Below, piece by piece: positions 1 through 8,284 of a DNA stretch of 64,000 bases. Position numbers and translations under genes: made by a program. Within the stretch, counting starts at the first letter, position 1. Each line of letters opens with the position of its first letter. The stretch is from JBARDN01 sp963755705 (GTDB lineage Bacteria > Desulfobacterota > Binatia > Binatales > Binataceae): positions 124,001 through 188,000 of the forward strand of contig CAVWKW010000003.1 in NCBI GenBank assembly GCA_963755705.1, given 5' to 3'. Below the pieces are notes generated by a model, which had not been told where the DNA came from, searched no databases, and worked only from the letters and a program-made list of their open reading frames with translations.

Positions 1-333
1 AGCGACCTTCGCATCCGCGCGCGGAGTAGCAAAGATATTGAACGCGGGAGCCGAATGGGTATGCGTAGCGCCGATCAGAATGGCGTCGGCGGCAATATCG
101 CTCTGCGCTGCGACGAGCGAACAGATTTCGTCGGCGATCCGTTTACCGATCGCGAGCAGATCGAAGCCGCAGAGCGCGAGCTTGCGCGCCCCGTCGCTGA
201 TGACGATCGCCTGCACGCAGAGATCGTCATGCACTCCCGCCGCGCGCCCGACCCGCGAACCGTATCCAAGCATCCCAAGGCCGAGCGGAGGTTCGAGCTG
301 GACGCGCGCCGCTCCCGCGTGAAGCCCGGGCAT
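1..333 (-). CDS. Neutral/alkaline ceramidase-like protein, N-terminal part (cut by window edge)
   Basis: The minus-strand frame from an ATG at 333 stays open to the window edge (111 codons). It starts MPGLHAGAARVQLEPP, has a glycine-rich GMLGYGSRVGRAAGVHDD stretch, and near its visible end carries GATHTHSAPAF. The pattern of an early GxxxVxixPP, then GVHDDL, then THTHSAP is typical of the neutral ceramidase N-terminal domain, where the His residues help bind the catalytic zinc. Such enzymes hydrolyse the N-acyl bond of ceramide, but many bacterial members have no known substrate. No signal peptide is visible at this start. The start lies 6 bases past the stop of the upstream aminotransferase gene, so the two are probably cotranscribed. 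The family call is fairly firm; the activity is unproven. Confidence 0.72.
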   Translation of the reverse strand, partial: MPGLHAGAARVQLEPPLGLGMLGYGSRVGRAAGVHDDLCVQAIVISDGARKLALCGFDLLAIGKRIADEICSLVAAQSDIAADAILIGATHTHSAPAFNIFATPRADAKVA

Positions 334-339
334 CGCCGC

Positions 340-1596
340 TCAGGCTCCGCGCTCGAGCTTTGCGGTGCGCAGCTCGGCGGTGTGCTCTGCAATCTTTCGC
401 GCGGCGGCGATCATGTCGTTAACGTCGCGCTCGTCGCCGAGCAGCACTTCGTGCGGGATGGCCGCCATCGCATGCTCGAAAAGCTGCTCGGCAACCGGGC
501 AATCGGGTGGCGGCGGATTCGGCGCGCCCGCCAGCTCGCAGGCGGTGCGATAGGGTGCGGACTCGGCGGGCAACAGCGCGGAGCGATAGACCGGATCGTT
601 GCCGACGCCGCACGGAATTCCCTCGGCGCGAAACGCGCGCACGAACCGATTGCGCGAAACGCCGAGCGCGGTCTCGTCGATCATGAAAATGAACGCGTAA
701 ATCGTCTCGCGGGTCAGGCGCGGGTCGCGCGCCACCGCGTGCAAGCCCCTGATCGCGTTCAGTCCGGCGCGGAGGCGCTCAGCGTTGCGGCTCTTGCGCT
801 CGATCTGTTCCGGCAGCCGCTCGATCTGCGCCAGCAGCACGCCGCACTGCCATTCGGACATCCTATAGTTCGCGCCAAGCAGGGGAGTCTCGAAGGTGTC
901 GCCGGGGCGGCGCCGTCCGCAATTCACCAGCGATTGGCAGCGCTGCTCGAGGTCGGGATCGTCGGTGATGATCATGCCGCCCTCGCCGGCGGTCATCGGC
1001 TTGCTCGACTGGAAGCTGAAGCATCCAAGGGCACCCCACGCGCCGAGGCCGCGCTCGCGCCATCTTGCGCCGGGTACGTGCGCGCAATCCTCGACGATCG
1101 GGATCGAGCGCTCGCGCGCGAGCGCGGTCAGCGCGTCGAGGTCGGCGGCGCTCGCGCCGTAATGCACCGGGATAATCGCCCTGGTGCGGCGCGTGATAAG
1201 GCGCGCGACCGATGCGGTGTCGATACAGGCGGTCGCGGGATCGACGTCGGCGAAAACCGGACGCGCCATGCAGGCAACGGGAGCGTACGCGGTCGCGGCG
1301 AAGGTGATTGCGGGAACTATCACTTCGTCGCCGGGACCGATGGCGAGGGCTTTTAGAGCCACTTCGAGCGCCGAGGTGCCCGAGGTGGTCGCGATCGCGA
1401 AGCGCGCGGTCTGCATCGCGGCGAAGCGCTCTTCGAGCTCGGCGGCCTTGCGATTCGGAGACGGATAGCCGCCCCAATTGGCGGAGCTCAGAACGTCTTC
1501 GAGCTGCGCGCGTTCGCGATCATCGAACACCGGCCAGCGCGTGAACGCGCGCGTGCGAAGCGCTTCTCCGCCAAGAATTGCGAGCCGTGAAGCCAT
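340..1596 (-). CDS. DegT/DnrJ/EryC1/StrS family PLP aminotransferase
   Basis: A 418-residue fold-type I PLP enzyme of the sugar-aminotransferase family. Visible hallmarks are TSGTSALEVALKAL (about residues 71-84, phosphate binding), VEDCAH with Asp170 facing the pyridine nitrogen, and CFSFQSSKPMTAGEGG with the probable Schiff-base Lys199. Family members transaminate keto-sugars attached to nucleotides, or act as dehydratases, during antibiotic or surface-sugar synthesis; the Lys argues for a true aminotransferase. The length is slightly above the usual 370-400. It is the first gene of a likely two-gene unit with the ceramidase-like gene. Upstream, a strong terminator isolates it from the monooxygenase gene. 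The substrate cannot be read from the sequence. Confidence 0.88.
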   Translation of the reverse strand: MASRLAILGGEALRTRAFTRWPVFDDRERAQLEDVLSSANWGGYPSPNRKAAELEERFAAMQTARFAIATTSGTSALEVALKALAIGPGDEVIVPAITFAATAYAPVACMARPVFADVDPATACIDTASVARLITRRTRAIIPVHYGASAADLDALTALARERSIPIVEDCAHVPGARWRERGLGAWGALGCFSFQSSKPMTAGEGGMIITDDPDLEQRCQSLVNCGRRRPGDTFETPLLGANYRMSEWQCGVLLAQIERLPEQIERKSRNAERLRAGLNAIRGLHAVARDPRLTRETIYAFIFMIDETALGVSRNRFVRAFRAEGIPCGVGNDPVYRSALLPAESAPYRTACELAGAPNPPPPDCPVAEQLFEHAMAAIPHEVLLGDERDVNDMIAAARKIAEHTAELRTAKLERGA

Positions 1597-1638
1597 CGGA
1601 TCGATCTATAGCGCGCGCGATTCGCGAGCGAAACCGCG

Positions 1639-1674
1639 AAAAAGAAACGGGCGGCGAACGCCCGCCGCCCGTTT
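1639..1674 (-). terminator. Rho-independent terminator of the ABM gene
   Basis: A perfect 12-bp stem (AAACGGGCGGCG and its complement, arms 1645-1656 and 1663-1674) encloses a 6-base loop. Read on the minus strand it is followed by C and then five T residues (1643-1639). It sits 18 bases past the stop of the monooxygenase-like gene and ahead of the aminotransferase start, so it should end transcription of the former. Confidence 0.85.
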
Positions 1675-1691
1675 CCGATTCCCGCGAGGAT

Positions 1692-1988
1692 CTACTTGTG
1701 TGCGATTTCGGTCAGCACGTGAATTTCCGGCCGCCCTTCGAGCAGCGCGCCGATTTTGCCGCCGAACGCCTTCATGTGATCGGTCTTGCCGTGCGAATCG
1801 AGCGCGGCTTGATCCTGATACACCTCGTAGTAAATGAAAGTGCTGGGGTCGCGGACATCCTTGTGCAGGATGTAGGTCTTGGTGCCCGCCTCGCTGCCGA
1901 CCTTGCCGATCATTTCCTTGCCGGCCTCTTCGAACGCGGCTTCACTGCCGGCCTTTACTTTGAGCTTCGCAATTACGGTAATCGCCAT
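1692..1988 (-). CDS. Antibiotic biosynthesis monooxygenase (ABM) domain protein, YgiN-like
   Basis: A 98-residue single-domain protein starting MAITVIAKLKVKAGSEAAFE, with the alternating beta strands and the FIYYEVYQDQAALDSHGKTD segment typical of dimeric alpha-beta barrel ABM proteins such as YgiN. The family contains cofactor-free quinol monooxygenases and small heme-degrading or unassigned proteins. The His in the SHGKTDHMKAF region matches the conserved ligand-pocket His. A Shine-Dalgarno GGAG lies upstream on the minus strand. The gene is monocistronic: a strong terminator follows, and the acyl-CoA dehydrogenase gene is divergent. The exact substrate is unknown. Confidence 0.85.
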   Translation of the reverse strand: MAITVIAKLKVKAGSEAAFEEAGKEMIGKVGSEAGTKTYILHKDVRDPSTFIYYEVYQDQAALDSHGKTDHMKAFGGKIGALLEGRPEIHVLTEIAHK

Positions 1989-2198
1989 CGGAATCTCCTT
2001 GTCCGGTTAAATTGCTCCGGACGGGAGGGCGGTTGCCCGCGCCCGAGAGCGTGCATCAGTCTCTGGGTCATATCCGCCGCCGCGCCGATTTTCAAGGCAA
2101 GCCGCGCGCCGCGCGGGCTCTTTCAATGACGCGCGCCGCCAGCTAACACATTTCTGTGCGTCCGTTTTCACCGGCCACGCGTTCCATGGAGACCGCCG

Positions 2199-3341
2199 AT
2201 GTTTGGATTTGACTTGACTGAGGAACAGACGGAGCTCAAGTCGCTGGCTCGAAAATTCGCGGAGCAGGAAATGATTCCGCGCGCGCGCGAGTACGACATC
2301 AAGGAAATCTTCGCGCGCGACATATGCGAAAAAGCATTCGCGGCGGGCCTGATGAACTATTCCGTGCCGAAAGAACTCGGCGGCGCCGGACTCGGCGTGC
2401 TCGACAGCTCGCTCATCACCGAAGAACTCTGCTACGGATGCGCCGGAATCACCAACTCGATCACCGCCAATGACCTCGCGACACTGCCGCTTCTGATCGC
2501 CGGCAACGAAGAACAGAAACGCACCTTTCTTGGCGGCCTGATGAAGCAGCTCAGCTTCTGCGCGTTTGCGATCACCGAGCCCGGCGCGGGCTCCGACGTG
2601 GCCTCGATGAGCACCAGCTATCGGCGCGAGGGCGACGAGTTCGTGCTCAACGGCACCAAGCATTTCATCTCGAACGGCTCGGTCGCCGACTGGATCGTGA
2701 CCTTCGCGACCAGCGACAAGCGCCTGCGGCACAAGGGAATTTCCTGCTTTGTGTTTCCGGCCAAGATGCCGGGAATCACGCGGCGGCGGATGCACGGCAA
2801 GCTCGGGCAGCGTGCGGCCGACACCGGTGAGATCGTCTATGAAGACCTGCGCATCGGCGCGAGCGCGCTGGTCGGGCGCGAGGGTGAAGGCTTCAAGTAC
2901 GCGATGGCGACGTTCGACCATAGCCGGCCCGAGACCGCGGCGGTGGGAATCGGAATTGCGCAGCGCGCGCTCGACGAGTGCCTTAAGTACTCGCGCCAGC
3001 GCAGTGCGTTCGGACAGCCGATCTCGAATTTTCAGGCGCTGCAATTCATGATGGCCGACATGGCGATCGAGCTCGAAGCGATGCGCCTGCTGACGTACAA
3101 AGCCGCGTGGCTGGTCGATCAGAAAGCGCCGCCCAACGTCAATTCCAGCTATGCCAAGGCGTTCTGCGCCGACGCATGCATGAAGATCACGATCGACGCA
3201 GTGCAGATTTTCGGCGGTTACGGATACATGGACGAGTATCCAGTCCAGAAACTGATGCGCGACGCCAAGCTGCTGCAGATCTACGAGGGCACTTCGCAGA
3301 TTCAGCGCGTCGTGATCGCGCGCAACCTGCTGCGCGACTGA
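2199..3341 (+). CDS. Acyl-CoA dehydrogenase
   Basis: A 380-residue protein of standard length for the medium/short-chain acyl-CoA dehydrogenase family: FAD flavoenzymes that introduce the alpha-beta double bond in fatty or branched acyl-CoA oxidation. Seen are the FAD/substrate motif FAITEPGAGSDVAS (about 118-131), SNGSVADW, RSAFGQPI near 270, and the C-terminal LLQIYEGTSQIQR in which Glu363 is at the position of the catalytic base of MCAD-type enzymes. GGAG lies 7 bases before the ATG. The gene is divergent from the ABM gene and convergent with a small lipoprotein gene. Chain-length preference cannot be told from the sequence. Confidence 0.95.
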   Translation: MFGFDLTEEQTELKSLARKFAEQEMIPRAREYDIKEIFARDICEKAFAAGLMNYSVPKELGGAGLGVLDSSLITEELCYGCAGITNSITANDLATLPLLIAGNEEQKRTFLGGLMKQLSFCAFAITEPGAGSDVASMSTSYRREGDEFVLNGTKHFISNGSVADWIVTFATSDKRLRHKGISCFVFPAKMPGITRRRMHGKLGQRAADTGEIVYEDLRIGASALVGREGEGFKYAMATFDHSRPETAAVGIGIAQRALDECLKYSRQRSAFGQPISNFQALQFMMADMAIELEAMRLLTYKAAWLVDQKAPPNVNSSYAKAFCADACMKITIDAVQIFGGYGYMDEYPVQKLMRDAKLLQIYEGTSQIQRVVIARNLLRD

Positions 3342-3352
3342 TGCGCGGCGCG

Positions 3353-3655
3353 CTACTCGCCGGTGTTGTGCGGCAGCGGAGGATCCTCGTTGCCGGGCTC
3401 GTCGCCGGTCACCGCGCCGACATACGCGCCGTCGTGATAGACCTCGACCTTGCCGCTGGTTGGGTCGGGAAAGATATTCCAGTCCTGCATCAGCGGATCG
3501 GGCTGTTCTTTGACCGGCTGCGCGACCGGCGCCACCGCGACGACGGGAACCGGCGGGGGCTGCGGTGGCGGGGCAGGCTGCTGCGCCGAGCATGCGGCGA
3601 ATGCCGCACCCATCACGACAACTGATAATCCAGCGATGATTGAACGCGCGGTCAT
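3353..3655 (-). CDS. Small proline-rich lipoprotein of unknown function
   Basis: A 100-residue protein with a short charged N-terminus, a hydrophobic core and a lipobox-like FAAC, so Cys22 is the likely lipidated residue. A Pro/Val-rich linker (PPPQPPPVPVV) follows, then a short conserved-looking region with WNIFPDPTSGKVEVYHDGAYVG. I recognise no catalytic domain. The end region (VEVYHDGAYVGAVTG) could be a small beta structure. It ends 11 bases from the stop of the convergent acyl-CoA dehydrogenase gene. The export signal, normal codon use and separation from neighbours support a real gene; its function is unknown. Confidence 0.7.
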   Translation of the reverse strand: MTARSIIAGLSVVVMGAAFAACSAQQPAPPPQPPPVPVVAVAPVAQPVKEQPDPLMQDWNIFPDPTSGKVEVYHDGAYVGAVTGDEPGNEDPPLPHNTGE

Positions 3656-3683
3656 TGTTTTTATTGACGGCGCAAGAGCGACG

Positions 3684-4457
3684 CTAACGCTCCCTGAATA
3701 TAGATCCCGCGACTCGTCGCACCAGCGCGCGCGGAACCACGCGCATGGTCTCGGCCATCAGCAGGTTGATCCTACCGTTGATCTTGATCGCTTTGCCATC
3801 ACGCGCCGCTGCGATCGCCTGCCGGACCACGGTCGCAGCGTCCATATATGCAAATGCGGGAAAGCTCGCGTCGGCATTGTGGGCGACGCTCTGGAATTCC
3901 GTACGCGTCGGGCCGGGACACAGCGCGGTGATCGTCACCCCGGTGCCGCGAAGCTCTTCAGCGAGCGCCTCGGAGAAGCTCAGCACGAACGCCTTGGTCG
4001 CGCCGTAGGTCGCCATCCACGGCACCGGCTGAAAGGCAGCCGTCGAGGCGACGTTGATCACGATTCCCTGTCGGCGCGCGATCATCGCGGGTATGCAGAT
4101 CCGCGTAAGGGCAACCAGGGAGGTGATGTTGAGATCGATTTCTTCGATCTCGCGAGCCAGCGGCAGCGAATCGAAACGGCCGTTGGTGCCGAAGCCGGCG
4201 TTGTTGACGAGGTAGCCGATTTCGCCGGACTCGGCGAGGGCGCGGCGATGCACGTCTTCGGTGGCTCCCGGACGCGACAGGTCGGCGGTGATTATCGAAA
4301 CTCGCGCGGCGCCGAGTCCGTGCGCGCGCTCGGCCACAGACTTGAGCTTGTCCTCGCGGCGCGCTACCAGGACCAGATCAAATTTCTCGCGGGCGAGCTG
4401 CAGCGCGAATTCTTCGCCGAGGCCGCTGGATGCGCCGGTGATGAGCGCGGTGATCAT
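3684..4457 (-). CDS. Short-chain dehydrogenase/reductase
   Basis: A 257-residue classical SDR oxidoreductase. Visible: the nucleotide-binding TGASSGLG at residues 8-15, NNAGFG, the catalytic Ser in INVASTAAF, and YGATKAF with the catalytic Tyr and Lys. After the Lys comes CPGPTRTEF, the usual substrate-loop start. The Arg-containing VARRED after the second strand suggests NADP(H) preference. The start at 4457 is chosen because its ATG overlaps the TGA of the upstream UDP-glucuronate decarboxylase gene (ATGA), implying translational coupling; a longer frame upstream would lie inside that gene. Most similar in style to DltE/YqjQ-type SDRs. The substrate is unknown; coupling suggests a sugar- or lipid-linked role. 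Confidence 0.9.
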   Translation of the reverse strand: MITALITGASSGLGEEFALQLAREKFDLVLVARREDKLKSVAERAHGLGAARVSIITADLSRPGATEDVHRRALAESGEIGYLVNNAGFGTNGRFDSLPLAREIEEIDLNITSLVALTRICIPAMIARRQGIVINVASTAAFQPVPWMATYGATKAFVLSFSEALAEELRGTGVTITALCPGPTRTEFQSVAHNADASFPAFAYMDAATVVRQAIAAARDGKAIKINGRINLLMAETMRVVPRALVRRVAGSIFRER

Positions 4458-5395
4458 GCCTTCGCAAGTCCCAGCTCGGCGCGCATGTGCTCGATCGTCC
4501 TGCCGAGCCCGTCGCGCAATGCAACGTGCGGCTCCCACTTCAAGATCTTCCGCGCCAGCGCGATGTCGGGTTTGCGGCGCACGGGATCGTCGGGACGCGT
4601 GGGCATGATCTTGGTCTTCGACGAGCTGCCAGTCAGCTCGATCGCGAGCGCCGCCAGCTCGATCATCGTGAATTCGTCGGGATTGCCGATATTGATCGGT
4701 CCGATATGCGCGTCCTGGTTCATCATCCGGACTAGTGCATCGATAATGTCGTCAACGTATGCGAACGATCGCGTCTGCTTGCCGTCGCCGTAGAGTTCGA
4801 GTGGTTCTCCGCGCAGCGCCGCGGCGCAGAAGTTCGAGACCACCCGTCCGTCGTTTATCGCCATCCGCGGCCCGTAGGTATTGAAAATACGCACGATGCG
4901 GATATCGACCTTGTTCTGTCGATGATAGTCCATCATCAGCGCTTCGGCGACGCGTTTGCCTTCGTCGTAGCAGGCGCGCACTCCAATAGGATTGACGTGT
5001 CCCCAGTAGCTCTCGGTCTGCGGATGCTGTTCCGGATCGCCGTAAACCTCGCTGGTCGAGGTGAGCAGGATTCGCGCGCGCACGCGCTTGGCCAGCCCGA
5101 GCATGTTGATCGTGCCCATCACGCTGGTCTTGATGGTCTTGACCGGATTGTACTGGTAGTGGACGGGAGAGGCGGGGCAGGCGAGATGAAAGATGCGATC
5201 AACTTCGAGCAGGATCGGCTCGACGGTGTCGTGGCGGATCAATTCGAAGTCGCGGTTATCGAGCAGATGGGCGACGTTGGCGCGCTTGCCGCTGAAGTAG
5301 TTATCCAGGCAGATAACTTCGTTGCCGTCTTTGAGCAGCCGCTCGCACAGATGAGAGCCCAGGAAACCCGCGCCGCCGGTAACCAGTGCACGCAC
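4454..5395 (-). CDS. UDP-glucuronate decarboxylase (UDP-xylose synthase type, extended SDR)
   Basis: A 313-residue extended SDR. TGGAGFLGSH (6-15) binds NAD, TSTSEVYGDP carries the Ser/Thr, and Tyr143 and Lys147 form YxxxK. HYQYNPVKTIKTSVMGT, NTYGPRMAINDGRVVSNF and GKQTRSFAYVDD are hallmarks of UDP-glucuronate decarboxylases (UXS), which convert UDP-glucuronate to UDP-xylose through a 4-keto intermediate. It starts at a GTG with AGGAGG 5 bases upstream. Upstream lies an ArnB-like aminotransferase, and the SDR start overlaps this stop. This is close in sequence style to plant and bacterial UXS; the related dTDP-glucose 4,6-dehydratases are a less likely alternative. Confidence 0.92.
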   Translation of the reverse strand: MRALVTGGAGFLGSHLCERLLKDGNEVICLDNYFSGKRANVAHLLDNRDFELIRHDTVEPILLEVDRIFHLACPASPVHYQYNPVKTIKTSVMGTINMLGLAKRVRARILLTSTSEVYGDPEQHPQTESYWGHVNPIGVRACYDEGKRVAEALMMDYHRQNKVDIRIVRIFNTYGPRMAINDGRVVSNFCAAALRGEPLELYGDGKQTRSFAYVDDIIDALVRMMNQDAHIGPINIGNPDEFTMIELAALAIELTGSSSKTKIMPTRPDDPVRRKPDIALARKILKWEPHVALRDGLGRTIEHMRAELGLAKA

Positions 5396-5423
5396 GTGAA
5401 CCTCCTGGGCGCCGCGCCGCGTG

Positions 5424-6605
5424 TCAGCGGCGGTTTTCGCGCTCGATCGATTTGACGGTTTCGATCACGTAGTCGATATCCGCGTCGCTCATCGAAGCGT
5501 AAATCGGCAGCGACAGGCAGCGGCTGTAGATGTCTTCGGCGACCGGGAAATCTCCGGCGCGGTATCCGTACGCATCCTGGTAGTAGTGCATCGTATGCAG
5601 CGGGATGCAGTGGACCGAGACGCCGACTCCGCGCTCGCGCAGCGCCTCGACGAACTGCGCGCGTCCGACGCGCAGCAGCTCGGGCCGCAGGCGCAGCACG
5701 TAGAGATGCCACGCGTGCTCGATGCCGGCTTCGGAGTAGGGCGTCTGCAGCGCGTCGATGCCCTTTAGCGCGGCGTTGTAGCGACGGGCGATCTCGGCGC
5801 GCCGGTGCATGAATTCATCGGCGCGCTTTAGCTGCGCCACTCCGATCGCGGCGTGAACGTCGGAAAGATTGTACTTGAAACCCAGGTCGTGGATTTCGTA
5901 GAACCACGAGCCGGTCTTGTCGTAGCGCTTCCACGCGTCCTTGTTCATTCCGTGCAGGCTCGCGACCGCGATCTTTTCCGCAAGCTCGTCGTCTTCAGTC
6001 GTGATCATCCCGCCCTCGGCGGTGGTGAAATTCTTGGTCGCGTAAAAGCTGAAGCAGGTCAGATCGCCGATCGTGCCGATCTTCGCCATCCCACGCCCGT
6101 CCATGTGGCGCGCTGCGCCGGCGGCGTGCGCGGCGTCTTCGATCATCTTGAGATTGTAGTCGCGCGCGATTTTCATCAGCCGATCCATGTCGCACGGATG
6201 CCCGGCGAAGTGCACCGGGAGAATCGCCCTGACCCGCGGATGACCGCCGCCTTCGAGCGCTTCCTCGACCCGCGCGGGATTAAGATTGAACGTGCCCGGA
6301 TCGACGTCGCAGAAAACCGGCCGCACGCCCAGGTAGCCCATCACTTCGGCGGTCGCGGTGAATGTAAACGGAGTGGTGATAACCTCATCGCCGGGCTTTA
6401 GGCCCATCGCCCACAGCGACAGATGCAGCGCGCCCGTGCAGTGCGCGACCGCCAGAGCATTGCGCGCGCCGACATACTCGGCGAATTCTTTTTCGAAGCG
6501 CTTCGCCTTGGGCCCGGTGGTGATCCATCCGGAGCGCAGGGTGTCCAGAACCTCGCGTTCTTCTTCAGGACCAATTGACGGGCGATGAAAAGCTACCTGT
6601 CGCAT
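5424..6605 (-). CDS. DegT/DnrJ/EryC1/StrS aminotransferase, ArnB-like
   Basis: A 393-residue PLP sugar aminotransferase. SGWITTGPKAKRFE near the start, TPFTFTATAEV, IEDAAHAAGA (Asp157 to the pyridine ring) and CFSFYATKNFTTAEGG (internal-aldimine Lys191) match the ArnB/PseC branch, which aminates UDP-4-keto sugars. The C-terminal GVSVHCIPLHTMHYYQ is also typical. It is first in a minus-strand unit with the UDP-glucuronate decarboxylase (28-base gap) and SDR genes. An ArnB-type enzyme beside an enzyme that makes a UDP-4-keto-pentose intermediate suggests amino-pentose synthesis for surface glycans, but UXS normally does not release that intermediate, so this is inference. A repeat-rich stretch precedes the gene. 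Confidence 0.92.
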   Translation of the reverse strand: MRQVAFHRPSIGPEEEREVLDTLRSGWITTGPKAKRFEKEFAEYVGARNALAVAHCTGALHLSLWAMGLKPGDEVITTPFTFTATAEVMGYLGVRPVFCDVDPGTFNLNPARVEEALEGGGHPRVRAILPVHFAGHPCDMDRLMKIARDYNLKMIEDAAHAAGAARHMDGRGMAKIGTIGDLTCFSFYATKNFTTAEGGMITTEDDELAEKIAVASLHGMNKDAWKRYDKTGSWFYEIHDLGFKYNLSDVHAAIGVAQLKRADEFMHRRAEIARRYNAALKGIDALQTPYSEAGIEHAWHLYVLRLRPELLRVGRAQFVEALRERGVGVSVHCIPLHTMHYYQDAYGYRAGDFPVAEDIYSRCLSLPIYASMSDADIDYVIETVKSIERENRR

Positions 6606-6740
6606 TCAATCTGCTGCCTTCGATCTCTCTTCGAGTGAGTACGTGATGACGCCGCGCCGCAGCGGGTTTTTCGGCGCTCGCAGAAAGTATAAGGGATAGC
6701 CTGAAACCGGAGCAAGGCGGCTCGCACTCGCTGAGCTGAT

Positions 6741-7050
6741 TGTCATTTTCGCGCGGGGCTGCCGCGCGAGGAATCCCGTGCTCGGCCCTTGGCTTGCGCA
6801 CTGCTCGCGGGTAAGTGCACGGACGCCTCGGGATTTCTCCCTTCGGTCGAAATGACGGTCGGAGGCTCGGCGGAGACTACGATATTTATGCGCCAAGACC
6901 CACATCCGTCATTCCGAGCCCCTTCGGCGTTGCTCAGGGCAGGCTCCGGCGAGGAATCCCGAGACGTCCATGCTCCGAGTCCACATCTCATGCAATGCCC
7001 CTCTCGTTCGGGATTCCTCGCGCGCGGCAGCCATGCAAGCGGGAATGACA
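6741..7050. repeat. Cluster of four related short repeats in alternating orientation
   Basis: The 540-base gap between the aminotransferase and L,D-transpeptidase genes holds four units with GGGATTYCTC at one end and GAATGAC or AAATGAC at the other: 6829-6856 and 7009-7050 in plus orientation, 6741-6778 and 6908-6961 in minus orientation. The outer units are nearly reverse complements (CGGGATTCCTCGCGCG then GCAGCC). They carry no plausible protein. The arrangement resembles extragenic palindromic (REP/BIME-type) elements. The rest of the gap (6606-6740, 7051-7145) shows no gene; a T-rich run on the minus strand near 7060-7100 lies past the transpeptidase stop. Confidence 0.7.
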
Positions 7051-7145
7051 AACGGGCAACGAGAGGAAAAAATGAAAAGAAGGAAACCTGACGGGCGACG
7101 CACCGTTTAGAAAATCAGAACTCGTCCGTTTCTCTCGCGCAGAGG

Positions 7146-8228
7146 TCAGCTTGCGGAGCCGGGCGGAGGGTCGCCGGGCATCACGTAGGTCGGGATGCCG
7201 GTCTTGCCTTCGACCGCTTTCTCGAGCTTCTGCAGATCGACCTGATCTTCAATACCGAGCCGCTTGATCTCGTCCTGCGCGTGAGCCCACAGGCCCGGAT
7301 AGACGCCGTACAGGTCGTCATACACCTGGACGTACAACGCGTCGCCGCGCCATCCGAATTTGATCGGCTGATAAACGAATTCGCCCGGCGTGCCGACCTT
7401 GACCTTGTTGAACAGCCGCTCGATATCTTCCGGATACAGCCGCACGCATCCGTGGCTCACTTCCATCCCGACACCCCAGGGAACGTTGGTGCCGTGCAGG
7501 GCATACTCGGGAATCGTAAGCTCGAGCCGATAGTGCCCAAGCGGATTATCCGGATCGCCGCCGGGAACCTCGTGCTCGGCTTCGCCGTCGCGCTCGAGAT
7601 GCTCCTGGTAGATATCCTCGGGCAGGACCCAGGTGGGTTCCTTGGTTTTGCCGCGTACGGTGAAGGCTGCGATCGGCGTCTTCCAGTCGAAGCGTCCGAG
7701 GCCGACCGGAAAAGTGTAGACCACGTCCGGATGAATCCCGCTATGCGCCGCGCCTGCGGCCTTGAACCCGGCTTTCTTGAGCTTCCCTCCGCCGAGCACC
7801 GGCCCGGTCGGCGACGGGTAATAATAGTAAATCCGCATCTCGGGGATATTCAGAATAATTCCGACGTGCGGAGTGTCAGGAAGAATATATTCGTCGGGCA
7901 GGATGATGTTCTTGCCGACCGGCGGCGTCCACCAATCGATCTTGCCGTTGGCCGACGATATTTCCGTGGCCGTTACGCCGAACCATCGGCCGACATCGAG
8001 CAGCGTGTCGCCCTTCTGGATTTGGTACGTGATCAGGTTGCCGATGATATTGTCGCGGCCGTGCGGCAGTGGATATGCGTAGAGCGGGCGCTTTTCAAAT
8101 TCCGAGTCGGTCCATCCATGCGCCATGCGCGGCGCCGCCCACGCCGCTACAACCAGGCATAGTGCCGCCGCGATCCATCGAAACTGATTATGTGTTCGGT
8201 ACCTCAAATGAATCGTGCAAATGGGCAT
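7146..8228 (-). CDS. L,D-transpeptidase (YkuD) with LysM domain
   Basis: A 360-residue exported cell-wall enzyme. A cationic N-terminus and hydrophobic segment (IAAALCLVVAAWAAPRMAHG) form the signal sequence. A LysM-like peptidoglycan-binding unit (YQIQKGDTLLDVGRWFGV to KNIILP) follows, then the YkuD domain with HGTNVPWGVG and the catalytic SHGCVRLYPEDI, where the Cys attacks the tetrapeptide stem. Family members cross-link peptidoglycan 3-3 or attach lipoproteins. A longer in-frame extension to 8360 would overlap the helicase gene, so the ATG at 8228, just before the signal peptide, is preferred. The length and ErfK-type layout are normal. Confidence 0.92.
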   Translation of the reverse strand: MPICTIHLRYRTHNQFRWIAAALCLVVAAWAAPRMAHGWTDSEFEKRPLYAYPLPHGRDNIIGNLITYQIQKGDTLLDVGRWFGVTATEISSANGKIDWWTPPVGKNIILPDEYILPDTPHVGIILNIPEMRIYYYYPSPTGPVLGGGKLKKAGFKAAGAAHSGIHPDVVYTFPVGLGRFDWKTPIAAFTVRGKTKEPTWVLPEDIYQEHLERDGEAEHEVPGGDPDNPLGHYRLELTIPEYALHGTNVPWGVGMEVSHGCVRLYPEDIERLFNKVKVGTPGEFVYQPIKFGWRGDALYVQVYDDLYGVYPGLWAHAQDEIKRLGIEDQVDLQKLEKAVEGKTGIPTYVMPGDPPPGSAS

Positions 8229-8284
8229 CCGCCGCCGCGCCGTCAATAAAACCCCAGCCCCCCAAAATTGTAGGGGAAGCGCGC

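Noticed and set aside
55..1356. A 433-residue plus-strand frame over the aminotransferase gene
   Set aside because: The minus-strand frame shows clear PLP motifs; this one is low in structure and matches no family.
2007..3593. A 528-residue minus-strand open frame
   Set aside because: Antisense to the acyl-CoA dehydrogenase gene, which has all its family motifs; the frame has no recognisable domain.
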